Assembly: GCF_009883635.2 (NCBI RefSeq)
Contig: NZ_CP026115.2
Coordinates: 2,294,001 to 2,358,000, forward strand
Direction of reading: 5' to 3'
DNA from: Pseudomonas putida
GTDB taxonomy: Bacteria > Pseudomonadota > Gammaproteobacteria > Pseudomonadales > Pseudomonadaceae
Length of the DNA: 64,000 nt
Shown here: positions 43,895 through 53,047 of the stretch, piece by piece
How the letters are laid out: every line of letters begins with the position of its first letter
How positions within the stretch are numbered: the first letter of the stretch is position 1
Made by a program: the position numbers and the translations under genes
Notes under the pieces: generated by a model
The model's input: only the letters and a program-made list of their open reading frames with translations
The model's database searches: none
What the model was told of the DNA's origin: nothing

Positions 43895-46174
43895 TCAGAG
43901 GGTTTTGTTGGCCCCAGGCCCGATCATCCGCGCCAGGCCGAGGTTCTTCAGGGCCAACTGCAGCGAGCTGTGGATAACTTGCGGGTTGTCATGGCTCAAG
44001 GCTTCGACCAGCAACTCCTTGGCCTTGCTCATGTTCACCTGGCGCAGCATCCACTTCACTTTCGGTAGGTTGGTGGCGTTCATCGACAGGCTGTCGAAGC
44101 CCATGGCCATCAACAGGATTGCCGCTGCCGGGTCACCGGCCATCTCGCCGCAGATACTGACCGGCTTGCCTTCGCCATGGGCATCACGCACCACAGTGTT
44201 GAGCGCCTGCAGCACGGCAGGGTGCAGATAGTCGTAAAGGTCGGCGACCCGCGGGTTGTTGCGGTCCACCGCCAACAGATACTGGGTCAGGTCATTGGAA
44301 CCGACCGAAAGGAAGTCGACCTGCCGCGCCAGCTCCTTGGTCTGGTACACCGCCGCAGGGATCTCCACCATCACACCCACCGGCGGCATCGGCACGTCGG
44401 TGCCTTCGTCGCGCACCTCGCCCCAGGCACGGTGGATCAGGTGCAGTGCCTCTTCCAATTCGTGAATGCCAGAAATCATCGGCAGCAGGATGCGCAGGTT
44501 GTTCAGGCCCTCGCTGGCCTTGAGCATGGCGCGGGTCTGCACCAGGAAGATTTCCGGATGATCGAGTGTGACGCGAATGCCGCGCCAGCCGAGGAACGGG
44601 TTTTCTTCCTTGATCGGGAAGTACGACAGCGCCTTGTCACCACCAATGTCGAGGGTGCGCATGGTCACCGGCAGCGGGTGGAAGGCCGCCAGCTGCTCGC
44701 GGTAGATCGCCAGCTGCTCTTTCTCGCTAGGGAAGCGCTGGTTGATCATGAACGGTACTTCGGTGCGGTACAGGCCGACGCCTTCGGCGCCACGCTGCTG
44801 GGCACGGGCCACATCGGCGAGCAGGCCGGTGTTGACCCACAGCGGCATGCGGTGGCCATCGGGGGTAACGCACGGCAGTTCGCGCAGGGCATCGAGGCCC
44901 TGGGCCAGCTGGCGTTCCTCTTCGACCACGTCGCTGTACTGCTTGCGCAGCACCTCGCTGGGGTTGGTGAACACCTCGCCCTTGTAGCCGTCGACGATCA
45001 TTTCGATGCCATCGACCTTGGAGTACGGCAGGTCGACCAGGCCCATCACCGTCGGGATGCCCATGGCCCGGGCGAGGATGGCGACGTGAGAGTTGCCCGA
45101 CCCCAGTACCGAGACCAGGCCAACCAGCTTGCCTTCCGGCACTTCGCCGAGCATCGCCGGGGTCAGCTCTTCACTGACCAGGATGGTGTTGTCGGCATAC
45201 ACCAGCGACTGCGAGCGGGCTTCCTGCAGGTAAGCCAGCAGGCGCCGGCCAAGGTCCTTCACATCCGAGGCGCGCTCGCGCAGGTAGTCGTCGTCCATCA
45301 GCTCGAAGCGGTTGACATGCTCGCCAACCACCTGGCGCAGGGCGCCCTGGGCCCATTGGCCAGTCTTGATGACCTCGACCACCTCGCCACCGAGAGCAGC
45401 GTCTTCGAGCATCATCAGGTACACGTCGAACAGTGCGCGCTCTTCCGGGCGCAGCTGGGTCGCCAGCTTGGCTGACAGCTTGCGCATGTCGGCGCGCACG
45501 CCTTCGAGCGCGTTGTTGAACAGTTTCAGTTCGGCGTCGATGTCATCGACGGCCTTGTCCGGCACCACTTCCAGGTCGGCCGGTGGCAGCATGACCACGG
45601 CACGCCCGACAGCGGCACCCGGCGAGCCCGGCACGCCGACGAAGCGTGCCTCCTGGATGCCTTTGCCCTGGCGGCCCAGGCCCCGGATCGAACCGGTAGC
45701 TTCGGCGTGGGCGATAACCCCGGCGAGCTGAGCGCTCATGGTCACGAGGAAGGCTTCTTCACCTTCATCGAACTGGCGGCGCTCCTTCTGCTGGATGACC
45801 AGCACGCCCACCACACGGCGGTGGTGGATGATCGGCGCACCGAGGAAGGAGGCGAATTTCTCTTCGCCGGTTTCGGCGAAGTAGCGATAACGCGGGTGAT
45901 CGGCGGCGTTTTCCAGGTTCAGCGGTTCTTCCCGGGTACCGACCAGGCCGACCAGGCCCTCGTTGGGGGCCATGCTGACCTTGCCGATGGAACGCTTGTT
46001 CAGGCCTTCGGTAGCCATCAGCACGAAGCGGTTGGTTTCCGGGTCGAGCAGGTACACCGAGCAGACCTGGCTGCCCATGGCCTCCTTGACGCGCAAGACA
46101 ATGATCCCCAACGCCGTCTTGAGATCTTTGGCGGAGTTCACTTCCTGGACGATCTTGCGCAGCGTATTGAGCAT
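43895..46174 (-). CDS. ptsP: Phosphoenolpyruvate-protein phosphotransferase PtsP (enzyme I of the nitrogen PTS)
   Basis: A 759-residue EI-Ntr. An N-terminal GAF domain (about residues 1-150; VYLLDPETNRFVLMATEG) is followed by the PEP-utiliser N domain, the phosphohistidine site LGSGNSHVAILARAMGIPTV and the C-terminal PEP-binding barrel with PVSICGEMAGDPAAA holding the catalytic cysteine. The enzyme passes phosphate from PEP to NPr and EIIA-Ntr, and thereby adjusts potassium, nitrogen and carbon-storage regulation rather than sugar uptake. It lies 22 nt after rppH, the standard gene order. Confidence 0.97.
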   Translation of the reverse strand: MLNTLRKIVQEVNSAKDLKTALGIIVLRVKEAMGSQVCSVYLLDPETNRFVLMATEGLNKRSIGKVSMAPNEGLVGLVGTREEPLNLENAADHPRYRYFAETGEEKFASFLGAPIIHHRRVVGVLVIQQKERRQFDEGEEAFLVTMSAQLAGVIAHAEATGSIRGLGRQGKGIQEARFVGVPGSPGAAVGRAVVMLPPADLEVVPDKAVDDIDAELKLFNNALEGVRADMRKLSAKLATQLRPEERALFDVYLMMLEDAALGGEVVEVIKTGQWAQGALRQVVGEHVNRFELMDDDYLRERASDVKDLGRRLLAYLQEARSQSLVYADNTILVSEELTPAMLGEVPEGKLVGLVSVLGSGNSHVAILARAMGIPTVMGLVDLPYSKVDGIEMIVDGYKGEVFTNPSEVLRKQYSDVVEEERQLAQGLDALRELPCVTPDGHRMPLWVNTGLLADVARAQQRGAEGVGLYRTEVPFMINQRFPSEKEQLAIYREQLAAFHPLPVTMRTLDIGGDKALSYFPIKEENPFLGWRGIRVTLDHPEIFLVQTRAMLKASEGLNNLRILLPMISGIHELEEALHLIHRAWGEVRDEGTDVPMPPVGVMVEIPAAVYQTKELARQVDFLSVGSNDLTQYLLAVDRNNPRVADLYDYLHPAVLQALNTVVRDAHGEGKPVSICGEMAGDPAAAILLMAMGFDSLSMNATNLPKVKWMLRQVNMSKAKELLVEALSHDNPQVIHSSLQLALKNLGLARMIGPGANKTL

Positions 46175-46196
46175 GGCTCGGGGTCGAACTCCGTCG

Positions 46197-46676
46197 TCAG
46201 TCGCGCGTCAGCAGACGCGGTGCAAGCTCTTTCAGGGCACGGCGGTAGACTTCACGCTTGAATGTCACCACCTGGCCCAGCGGGTACCAATAGCTGACCC
46301 AGCGCCAGCCGTCGAATTCCGGCTTGCCGGTCAGGTCCATCCGCACCCGTTGTTCATTGCTCACCAGGCGCAGCAAAAACCACTTTTGCTTCTGGCCGAT
46401 GCACAGCGGTTGGCTGTGGGTGCGGACCAGCCGCTGGGGTAAACGATAACGCAACCAGCCGCGGGTGCAGGCAAGAATTTCCACATCGTCGCGTTCAAGG
46501 CCAACTTCTTCGTTCAGCTCGCGGTACAGGGCATCTTCTGGCGTCTCGTCAGGATTGATACCACCCTGGGGGAATTGCCAGGCATCCTGGTTGATCCGCC
46601 GAGCCCATAGCACCTGCCCGGCATCATTCGTCAGAATGATCCCGACATTGGGGCGAAAACCATCCGGGTCGATCAC
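46197..46676 (-). CDS. rppH: RNA 5'-pyrophosphohydrolase RppH
   Basis: A 159-residue Nudix hydrolase that removes pyrophosphate from 5'-triphosphorylated mRNA and so starts RNase E-dependent decay. The Nudix box [20 protein letters not shown] followed by GL is complete. The family N-terminus [14 protein letters not shown] begins right after a GTG codon with GAGG 8 nt upstream, which I take as the start; the longer open frame (24 more codons) has no similarity. It is the first gene of the rppH-ptsP operon and is divergent from the HAD gene. Confidence 0.94.
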   Translation of the reverse strand: MIDPDGFRPNVGIILTNDAGQVLWARRINQDAWQFPQGGINPDETPEDALYRELNEEVGLERDDVEILACTRGWLRYRLPQRLVRTHSQPLCIGQKQKWFLLRLVSNEQRVRMDLTGKPEFDGWRWVSYWYPLGQVVTFKREVYRRALKELAPRLLTRD

Positions 46677-46817
46677 GGCAGCAACCTCGCAAACGCATGT
46701 CACCGCATTGTTCCACAAAGCTTGCGAGCGCAGCAACGCGCCCGCCAAGCTTATGTGCAGCGCGGTGAAAACTCCGTATTCTGCGGGCCTACCCTGTGGC
46801 TGACACGAGTGACCGCG

Positions 46818-47474
46818 ATGCGCCTGGCTTTATTCGACCTGGACAATACCCTCCTCGGCGGCGACAGCGACCACGCCTGGGGTGACTACCTGTGCGAGCG
46901 GGGCATTCTCGACCCGGTCGCGTACAAGAAACGCAACGATGCTTTCTACCAGGACTACCTGAACGGCACCCTGGACCTGCAGGCCTACCTGGCCTTTTCC
47001 ATGGAAATCCTCGCAGCCACCGAGCCTGCCCAGCTCGACAAATGGCACCGCGAGTTCATGCGCGACTGCATCGAGCCGATCATCCTGCCCAAGGCCCTGG
47101 CCTTGCTGCAGCAGCACCGCGAGGCCGGCGACCAGCTGGTGATCATCACGGCCACCAATCGCTTCGTCACTGCACCGATTGCCCGCCGCCTGGGTGTGCG
47201 CGTGCTGCTGGCAACCGAATGCGAGACACACGACGGCCGCTATACCGGGCGTAGTACCGATATAGCGTGTTTCCGTGAAGGCAAGGTGACGCGGCTGAAG
47301 CGCTGGATGCTGGAGAACGGATTCGACCTGGAGGACAGCTATTTCTATAGCGACTCGATGAATGACCTGCCGTTGCTGGAGCGGGTAGCGCATCCAGTGG
47401 CGGTAGACCCTGACCCTAACCTGCGGGCCGAGGCCGAGAAACATGGGTGGCCTGTCATTTCGCTGAGAGATTGA
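46818..47474 (+). CDS. HAD-IB family phosphatase (SerB-like)
   Basis: A 218-residue HAD hydrolase of subfamily IB. Motif I is [18 protein letters not shown], motif [16 protein letters not shown], the lysine of motif III lies in [13 protein letters not shown], and motif IV is [15 protein letters not shown]. The alpha-helical cap after motif I is like that of phosphoserine phosphatase relatives, but the group as a whole has several substrates (for instance acyl or sugar phosphates) and the actual one is unknown. ATG chosen by motif position; the frame extends 32 codons upstream without similarity. Confidence 0.88.
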   Translation: MRLALFDLDNTLLGGDSDHAWGDYLCERGILDPVAYKKRNDAFYQDYLNGTLDLQAYLAFSMEILAATEPAQLDKWHREFMRDCIEPIILPKALALLQQHREAGDQLVIITATNRFVTAPIARRLGVRVLLATECETHDGRYTGRSTDIACFREGKVTRLKRWMLENGFDLEDSYFYSDSMNDLPLLERVAHPVAVDPDPNLRAEAEKHGWPVISLRD

Positions 47475-47486
47475 TTTATTCCTGCA

Positions 47487-47521
47487 CCGGCCTCTTCGCG
47501 GGTATGGGCAGCACAGTGCTG
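47487..47521. repeat. REP remnant followed by a 13-bp inverted repeat
   Basis: CCGGCCTCTTCGCGGGT is the left half of a REP; the right half is replaced by CAGCACAGTGCTG (47509-47521), a short palindrome ending at the stop codon of the convergent DUF2269 gene. It may end transcripts of both genes. Confidence 0.6.
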
Positions 47522-47947
47522 TCAGACTGGTTTGGCGCCCATCAGCCCGGCGATGGACAGGAAGCACACCCCGCTGAACACCGCCAGCGCCAAGGTAAAG
47601 CGCAACCCCACCGCTTCAGCCTTGCGCAGCCGGTTCAGCCGCACCAGCAACCACCAGCCAGCAAACGCGCCAAAGGTATAGATAACGCTGGAAGCCAGCA
47701 CCCAGGTCTGCCCCAACGGCCAACCCACCAGATGCACCAGCCACCAGCCGGTGAACGGCATGCTCACCAGGCAAACCCCCATCACCAGCCAGACGAACAC
47801 CAGTGGCCGGCGCAGCAGCTTGGCATAGGCTTCGGCATCGCCCTGGCGGCGGGCCCGCACGGTCCAGGCCGTCAGGCCCATGGCGCCCAGCAACAACAGC
47901 GCGGTGGCGATGATGTGCAGGGCCTTGAGGGTGGTCAGGTGTTCCAT
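47522..47947 (-). CDS. DUF2269 integral membrane protein
   Basis: A 141-residue protein with four hydrophobic segments (about residues 7-28, 49-70, 78-100 and 112-135). The first helix contains KALHIIATALLLLGAMGLTAW, and histidine and glycine positions are like those of the DUF2269 family. Function unknown; the conserved histidines near the membrane might bind haem or metal, but this is speculation. It lies 38 nt after ilvA on the same strand. Confidence 0.8.
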   Translation of the reverse strand: MEHLTTLKALHIIATALLLLGAMGLTAWTVRARRQGDAEAYAKLLRRPLVFVWLVMGVCLVSMPFTGWWLVHLVGWPLGQTWVLASSVIYTFGAFAGWWLLVRLNRLRKAEAVGLRFTLALAVFSGVCFLSIAGLMGAKPV

Positions 47948-47985
47948 GTCTTCACATCCTTGAGCGATAAGTCAAGCTTAGCCGC

Positions 47986-49500
47986 TCAGCCCAGGAACAG
48001 CTTGTACGCCGGGTTATCGGTCTCGTCCCAGTACGGGTAGCCGATCTTGGCCAGCGCCGCCGGCACCATGTGGCGCTCGTCTTCAGGCACCTGCAAGCCA
48101 GCCACCACGCGCCCGTCAGCCGCGCCGTGGTTGCGGTAGTGGAACATCGAGATGTTCCAGCGCCCGCCCAGCTTGGTGAGGAAGTTGAACAGCGCCCCCG
48201 GCCGCTCGGGGAACTCGAAGCGCAGCACGATCTCATCGCTGGCGCCGGCCGAATGGCCACCGACCATGTGGCGGATGTGCAGCTTGGCCAGTTCGTTGTC
48301 GGTCAGGTCAGTCACTGGGAAGCCCTGATCGATCAGGTTCTGTACCAGCGCGGCCCTTGGGTCGCTTTCCGGATGGGTCTGCACGCCGACGAAGATGTGC
48401 GCCTCATCGGAGGTGTGCTTGCGGTAGTTGAATTCGGTGATTTGACGCTTGCCGATGGCCTCGCAGAAAGCCTTGAAGCTGCCCGGGCGCTCGGGGATGG
48501 TCACGGCGATGATGGCTTCGCGCTTCTCGCCCAGTTCGGCGCGCTCGGCGACGTGGCGCAGGCGGTCGAAGTTGACGTTGGCGCCCGAGTCGATGGCAAC
48601 CAGAGTCTGCCCGGTCACGCCTTTGAGCTCGACATATTTCTTGATGCCCGCCACGCCCAAGGCGCCGGCAGGTTCGGTGATCGAGCGGGTATCGTCGTAA
48701 ATATCCTTGATTGCAGCACAGATCTCGTCGGTGCTGACAGTCACCACCTCATCCACATGATGGCGGCAGATATCGAAGGTGTGCTGGCCGATCTGGGCAA
48801 CCGCCACACCGTCGGCGAACAGCCCGACCTGCGGCAACACCACGCGCTCGCCAGCCGCCATCGCGGCCTGCAGGCAGTTGGAGTCGTCCGGCTCGACGCC
48901 GATCACCTTGATTTCCGGGCGCAGGTATTTCACATAGGCCGCGATGCCGGCAATCAGGCCACCGCCGCCCACCGGAACGAAGATCGCGTCCAGTTGCCCC
49001 GGGTGCTGGCGGAGGATTTCCATCGCCACGGTGCCCTGGCCGGCAATGGTATGCGGGTCGTCGTAGGGGTGGATGTAGACGAAGCCTTTCTCGTCGACCA
49101 GCTTCAGCGAGTAGGCCAGCGCTTCGGGGAACGAGTCGCCATGAAGCACCACCTTGCCACCGCGCGAACGCACGCCTTCGACCTTGATCTCCGGGGTGGT
49201 CTTGGGCATGACGATGGTGGCCTTGATGCCCAGTTCACGGGCCGCCAGGGCCACGCCCTGGGCATGGTTGCCGGCCGAGGCGGTGACCACGCCGCGGGCC
49301 AGTTCTTCCGGGGTCAGCTGCGCCAGCTTGTTGTACGCCCCGCGGATCTTGAACGAGAACACCGGCTGCAAGTCTTCGCGCTTGAGCAGAATCTGGTTGC
49401 CCAGGCGCTTGCTCAGCTGCCCGGCGCTCTGCAACGGGGTTTCGACAGCGACGTCGTAGACGCGCGAGGTGAGGATCTTCTTGACGTACTGTTCGAGCAT
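47986..49500 (-). CDS. ilvA: Threonine ammonia-lyase, biosynthetic
   Basis: A 504-residue PLP enzyme making 2-oxobutanoate from threonine, the first step of isoleucine synthesis. The PLP lysine is in VFSFKIRGAYNKL, the phosphate-binding glycine loop in VPVGGGGLIAGIA, and SAGNHAQGVALAA is conserved. The C-terminal third holds two ACT-like regulatory domains (about 325-420 and 425-504), as in the isoleucine-inhibited biosynthetic form and unlike the catabolic TdcB. Divergent from rpiA, an arrangement seen in other pseudomonads. Confidence 0.97.
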   Translation of the reverse strand: MLEQYVKKILTSRVYDVAVETPLQSAGQLSKRLGNQILLKREDLQPVFSFKIRGAYNKLAQLTPEELARGVVTASAGNHAQGVALAARELGIKATIVMPKTTPEIKVEGVRSRGGKVVLHGDSFPEALAYSLKLVDEKGFVYIHPYDDPHTIAGQGTVAMEILRQHPGQLDAIFVPVGGGGLIAGIAAYVKYLRPEIKVIGVEPDDSNCLQAAMAAGERVVLPQVGLFADGVAVAQIGQHTFDICRHHVDEVVTVSTDEICAAIKDIYDDTRSITEPAGALGVAGIKKYVELKGVTGQTLVAIDSGANVNFDRLRHVAERAELGEKREAIIAVTIPERPGSFKAFCEAIGKRQITEFNYRKHTSDEAHIFVGVQTHPESDPRAALVQNLIDQGFPVTDLTDNELAKLHIRHMVGGHSAGASDEIVLRFEFPERPGALFNFLTKLGGRWNISMFHYRNHGAADGRVVAGLQVPEDERHMVPAALAKIGYPYWDETDNPAYKLFLG

Positions 49501-49587
49501 CGGGAAAGCATCACTGGCCGCGGGACAAGGGCTGCGAGTCTACCCCAGCGCTACGTCGGGCGACCACAGCAAAGCCGCCCGAGCCGT

Positions 49588-49593
49588 TATACT
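49588..49593 (+). promoter_or_regulatory. Probable -10 element of the rpiA promoter
   Basis: TATACT lies 42 nt before the rpiA start codon in the ilvA-rpiA divergent region. No strong -35 is visible at 17 nt upstream, so the promoter is only tentatively placed. Confidence 0.4.
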
Positions 49594-49634
49594 AGGCTCC
49601 TTTCATTACCGCCCTGCCCCTTTCCGGAGCCCGC

Positions 49635-50309
49635 ATGACCCAGGACCAACTCAAACAGGCCGTCGCCCAGGCCGCTGTCGACTTCATTCTGCCGAAGCTG
49701 GATGTAAAGAGCGTCGTCGGCGTCGGCACCGGTTCGACCGCCAACTTCTTCATTGACGCCCTGGCCCAGCATAAAACCGCCTTCGATGGCGCGGTCGCCA
49801 GCTCCGAGGCCACTGCCCAGCGTCTGAAGGGTCATGGCATCCCGGTCTACGAGCTGAACAGCGTCAGCGAGCTGGAGTTCTATGTCGACGGCGCCGACGA
49901 AAGCGATGCGCACCTGAACCTGATCAAGGGCGGCGGCGCGGCCCTGACCCGCGAGAAGATCGTCGCGGCCGTGGCCAAGACCTTCATCTGCATCGCCGAC
50001 GGCAGCAAGCTGGTGCCGGTGCTGGGCGCCTTCCCGCTGCCGGTCGAGGTCATCCCGATGGCCCGCAGCCACGTGGCGCGTCAACTGGTCAAGCTGGGCG
50101 GCGACCCGGTGTACCGTGAGGGCGTGGTGACCGACAACGGCAACGTGATCCTCGATGTGCACAACCTGCAGATCACCAACCCGGTGGAGCTGGAAGCACA
50201 GATCAACGCCATCGTCGGCGTGGTGACCAACGGCCTGTTCGCGGCGCGCCCAGCCGACTTGCTGTTGCTGGGTACCGCGGATGGTGTGAAGACGCTCAAG
50301 GCCGAGTAA
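49635..50309 (+). CDS. rpiA: Ribose-5-phosphate isomerase A
   Basis: A 224-residue enzyme interconverting ribose 5-phosphate and ribulose 5-phosphate in the pentose phosphate pathway. Motifs: [14 protein letters not shown] (phosphate loop), [20 protein letters not shown] (catalytic acidic residues and the lysine), and [10 protein letters not shown]. Ends with [12 protein letters not shown] as is usual for the family. GGAG precedes the ATG. A REP follows its stop directly and probably protects or ends the transcript. Confidence 0.97.
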   Translation: MTQDQLKQAVAQAAVDFILPKLDVKSVVGVGTGSTANFFIDALAQHKTAFDGAVASSEATAQRLKGHGIPVYELNSVSELEFYVDGADESDAHLNLIKGGGAALTREKIVAAVAKTFICIADGSKLVPVLGAFPLPVEVIPMARSHVARQLVKLGGDPVYREGVVTDNGNVILDVHNLQITNPVELEAQINAIVGVVTNGLFAARPADLLLLGTADGVKTLKAE

Positions 50310-50321
50310 CCCACTCGCGAG

Positions 50322-50357
50322 CGAACCCGCCCCTACGGCTTTGTGGGAGCGGGTTCG
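50322..50357. repeat. REP element overlapping the 3' end of the propeller-protein gene
   Basis: CGAACCCGC and GCGGGTTCG pair as the outer 9-bp stem, with further pairing inside (CCTAC/GTGGG). It is the short palindromic REP type of this genome and lies between the convergent rpiA and propeller-protein genes. The last eight codons and stop of the minus-strand gene are encoded inside it. Confidence 0.8.
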
Positions 50358-51241
50358 AACACATAGAACAGGTTCGGCTCACTGACCAGGTAAATGGTCC
50401 CCGCCTCATCCATGGCAATCCCCTCCGCCTGCGGGACTGTCGCCTTCAACCCCTGATACCCCTTGCGCAACGACAAGGTACTCAGCGGCTTCCCCTCCAC
50501 ATCCAGCTCCAGCACCAGCCGCGATTCATCCGACAACGCCAGCAGATGCCCACTGCGCTCGTCGAACTGCAAGCTCGACAGATCGCGCACAAACAACCGT
50601 GCATCGCGCTTGCGGTCCTGTACTACGTGCACCGCGTAAGGCTGCTCCGGGTTCTGATGCGGAAATCCCCGCACTTCGTAAATCAGCATCGGGTCGCGCT
50701 CCTTGGCCACGAACAGGCGCTGGCCTGCCGAATCGTAGGCCAGGCCCTCGAAGCCCTTGTTGCCGTTGAGGCCGATGCCCAGGCTCAACTGCTCGGCATC
50801 TGCGGCGTCGATGAACAACGTGTCATCGTCGAGCCGAACACGGATCAGCCGCTGCTGGCGCTCATCGGTGATCACATAGGTGTTGGGGCCGACGTACTCC
50901 ACGGCCTCCGGGTCGCCAAAACCGGTCAGCGGCACACGACGCAGGATGCGCCCGTCCAGTGACAGCTCAATCAGCTCCGAGCGGGCATTGGTGACGGTGA
51001 ACAGGGTTTTGCGATCGGGGTCGTAGGTCAGAGCGGAAAGGTCATCGTCCAGCCCTTCGACCGGCTGCGCCTCGACCACTACACGGTAACGATCGAGGCC
51101 AATGCCCTGCTCGGCGGGCTGCCACCACGCCTTCAAGTTGAACCAGCCCCGCTCGAACAGGCGATACTCTTGAGCGGCCAGGCCCAGCAATAGCAGCCCG
51201 GCGAAGACAAAAAGCACAAGCAGACGAATAAAGCGATGCAT
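50333..51241 (-). CDS. SdiA-regulated-domain (YjiK-like) beta-propeller protein, copy 1
   Basis: A 302-residue protein with an N-terminal hydrophobic segment (about residues 5-24) that serves as signal or anchor, followed by an SdiA-regulated-type beta-propeller: DDLSALTYDPDRKTLFTVTN, GFGDPEAVEYVGPNTYVITD, GNKGFEGLAYDSAGQRLFVA and AEGIAMDEAGTIYLVSEPNL. These are repeated blade units. Family function is unknown; it may bind a ligand in the periplasm. The C-terminal FEPAPTKP is translated from a REP. A paralogue of the same architecture follows upstream on the same strand, with an 81-nt gap. Confidence 0.83.
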   Translation of the reverse strand: MHRFIRLLVLFVFAGLLLLGLAAQEYRLFERGWFNLKAWWQPAEQGIGLDRYRVVVEAQPVEGLDDDLSALTYDPDRKTLFTVTNARSELIELSLDGRILRRVPLTGFGDPEAVEYVGPNTYVITDERQQRLIRVRLDDDTLFIDAADAEQLSLGIGLNGNKGFEGLAYDSAGQRLFVAKERDPMLIYEVRGFPHQNPEQPYAVHVVQDRKRDARLFVRDLSSLQFDERSGHLLALSDESRLVLELDVEGKPLSTLSLRKGYQGLKATVPQAEGIAMDEAGTIYLVSEPNLFYVFEPAPTKP

Positions 51242-51322
51242 GACAACAGACCCGACATATAGGAAGCGAAGCTAACCATGGTCGACTGAAGTGAAACTTA
51301 ACGTCAGAAAGCTCTGAAAAAT

Positions 51323-52246
51323 CTACTGGCTTTTCTTGAAGCGATAGAACAGGTTCGGCTCGCTGACCATGTACAGGTTGCCCTGATCGTCCATGGCAAC
51401 GCCTTCGGCTCGCGGGATGGTGTGCTCCAGACCGTTGAAGCCGCCCAGCAAGGTCATGAAGCTGACCTGCTGGCCCTGCTCGTCAAGCTCAAGCAGCAGG
51501 TTGGAATCGGCCGACAACACCAGCAGATGACCCGTGCGCGGATCGACCCCCAGCGCCGACAGGTTGCGCAGGTCGAGTTCGTCGCTGGCCAGTGCCTGTT
51601 TGTCACCTTTGAGCGGGCTGCGCCCGTCGGTGCTCCAGGTGTACAGCTTCGGCGGCCGCTCTTCGCCGATCACCAGACGCTGGCGCATCGGGTCCCAGGC
51701 CACGGCTTCGAAGCCTTTGTTACTTTTCACCGACTCGCCCAGGTCATGGCTCTGGAAGTCGGCATGATTCAAGGTCTTGGTCTGTGCATCCACCTTGACC
51801 AGCGTCAGGTCGTGCAGCCGTTCATCGGTGATCGCCAGATGCCCATCCTCCAGCACCGCGACGCCTTCCGGGTTGCTCCAGCCTACCAGCGGGATCTTGC
51901 GCAGCACGTCGCCGTCGAGGCTGAGCTCGACCAGGAACGGGTTTTTGCCCATCACCGCGAACAGCGTGCGGGTGTGGGGGTTGTAGGCGACATCCGAAGC
52001 TTCGTCATCTTCCATGCCCGGCAACACCTTGGCGTCGATGTCGACCTGATAGTCCGGCAGCCACACGCTCTCGCTACGTTCGGCGCTGGTTTCGAAACCT
52101 TCCTTGACCCACAGCAGGCCGCGGTCATCCCAGTGCATGGCCATGGCCACGCCGTATCCGATCACCGCAGCAATGGCCAGGCCGAAGGGCCAGCGCAGGT
52201 AGAAGCGGCGCTTGGGGGATGCGGGGGCGCTGGTGGATGCTGGCAT
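51323..52246 (-). CDS. SdiA-regulated-domain (YjiK-like) beta-propeller protein, copy 2
   Basis: A 307-residue paralogue of the downstream gene. A membrane segment at about residues 18-38 (RWPFGLAIAAVIGYGVAMAM) follows a short basic N-terminus, so the propeller faces the periplasm. Shared blades include DDEASDVAYNPHTRTLFAVM, SNPEGVAVLEDGHLAITD, SNKGFEAVAWDPMRQRLVIG and AEGVAMDDQGNLYMVSEPNL. The ATG used has AGGAC ahead; an in-frame TTG two codons earlier is unlikely. Lacks the REP-derived tail of copy 1. Function unknown. Confidence 0.83.
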   Translation of the reverse strand: MPASTSAPASPKRRFYLRWPFGLAIAAVIGYGVAMAMHWDDRGLLWVKEGFETSAERSESVWLPDYQVDIDAKVLPGMEDDEASDVAYNPHTRTLFAVMGKNPFLVELSLDGDVLRKIPLVGWSNPEGVAVLEDGHLAITDERLHDLTLVKVDAQTKTLNHADFQSHDLGESVKSNKGFEAVAWDPMRQRLVIGEERPPKLYTWSTDGRSPLKGDKQALASDELDLRNLSALGVDPRTGHLLVLSADSNLLLELDEQGQQVSFMTLLGGFNGLEHTIPRAEGVAMDDQGNLYMVSEPNLFYRFKKSQ

Positions 52247-52319
52247 GGGCAAGTCCTGGGGATAAGGGCGAAGAGCCGCGCATTATCCGGATGAGGTGTG
52301 AAAAATCGGTCAACAGGAC

Positions 52320-52350
52320 CGGCCTCTTCGCGGGTGAACCCGCGAAGAGG
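52320..52350. repeat. REP element with perfect 13-bp stem
   Basis: CCTCTTCGCGGGT and ACCCGCGAAGAGG are perfectly complementary, separated by only GA, preceded by CCGG. One arm is the REP core and the other its exact complement, so this copy is a fully symmetric variant. It lies 17 nt after the stop of the fumarylacetoacetase-fold gene and before the propeller gene on the same strand, where it can act as terminator. Confidence 0.85.
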
Positions 52351-52366
52351 GCAATGCGGTATCGGC

Positions 52367-53032
52367 TCAGAGCACCCGGCTCTCGAAACGGCAGACGCCC
52401 GGAAGCTCCAGCACCAGTTCGTCACCAGCAGTGAACGGCCCGACACCGGCCGGAGTGCCGGTCAGGATCACATCCCCCGCCTGCAGCGAGAAGTGCGCCG
52501 CCATGTACTGGATGATCGGCACGATCGGGTTGAGCATCATCGCGCTGTTGCCATCCTGGCGCACTTCACCATTGATGGTCAGGCGCACCGGAATATCGGT
52601 CACATCTTCAAAGGACGCTGCGGAAACGAACGGTGGCAGCACGCAAGCGCCATCAAAGCTCTTGCACAGCTCCCACGGCAGGCCCTTTTCCTTGAGCTTG
52701 GCCTGTACGTCGCGCAGGGTCAGGTCCAGTGCCGGGGCGTAGCCGGAGATGGCGTCCAGTACTTCTTCCTCGGAAGCATTGGACGACAGCGGCTTGCCCA
52801 GCAGCACGGCAATTTCGGCCTCGTAGTGCACCGAGCCACGGTCGGTCGGGATCTTGAACCCACCTTCCAGCGGCACCACGCAGCTACCCGGCTTGATGAA
52901 CAGCAGCGGCTCGGAAGGAATGGGGTTGTCCAGTTCCTTGGCATGTTCGGCGTAGTTGCGGCCGATGCACACCACCTTGCCCAGCGGGAAATGAATGCGC
53001 GTGCCGTCTACGTACTGGTGCTGGTAACTCAT
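52367..53032 (-). CDS. Fumarylacetoacetate hydrolase-family protein (YcgM/FAHD1-like)
   Basis: A 221-residue enzyme of the FAH fold. CIGRNYAEHAKELDNP, the metal-binding acidic residues in VHYEAEIAVLLGK, and GDVILTGTPAGVGPF are complete. Small FAH proteins of this kind act as acylpyruvate hydrolase, oxaloacetate decarboxylase or oxaloacetate tautomerase; which of these applies is not seen in the sequence. It is co-oriented with and 15 nt downstream of the D-2-hydroxyglutarate dehydrogenase gene, so a role in 2-oxo acid metabolism is reasonable. Confidence 0.88.
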   Translation of the reverse strand: MSYQHQYVDGTRIHFPLGKVVCIGRNYAEHAKELDNPIPSEPLLFIKPGSCVVPLEGGFKIPTDRGSVHYEAEIAVLLGKPLSSNASEEEVLDAISGYAPALDLTLRDVQAKLKEKGLPWELCKSFDGACVLPPFVSAASFEDVTDIPVRLTINGEVRQDGNSAMMLNPIVPIIQYMAAHFSLQAGDVILTGTPAGVGPFTAGDELVLELPGVCRFESRVL

Positions 53033-53047
53033 GGCCGACTCCTTTGA

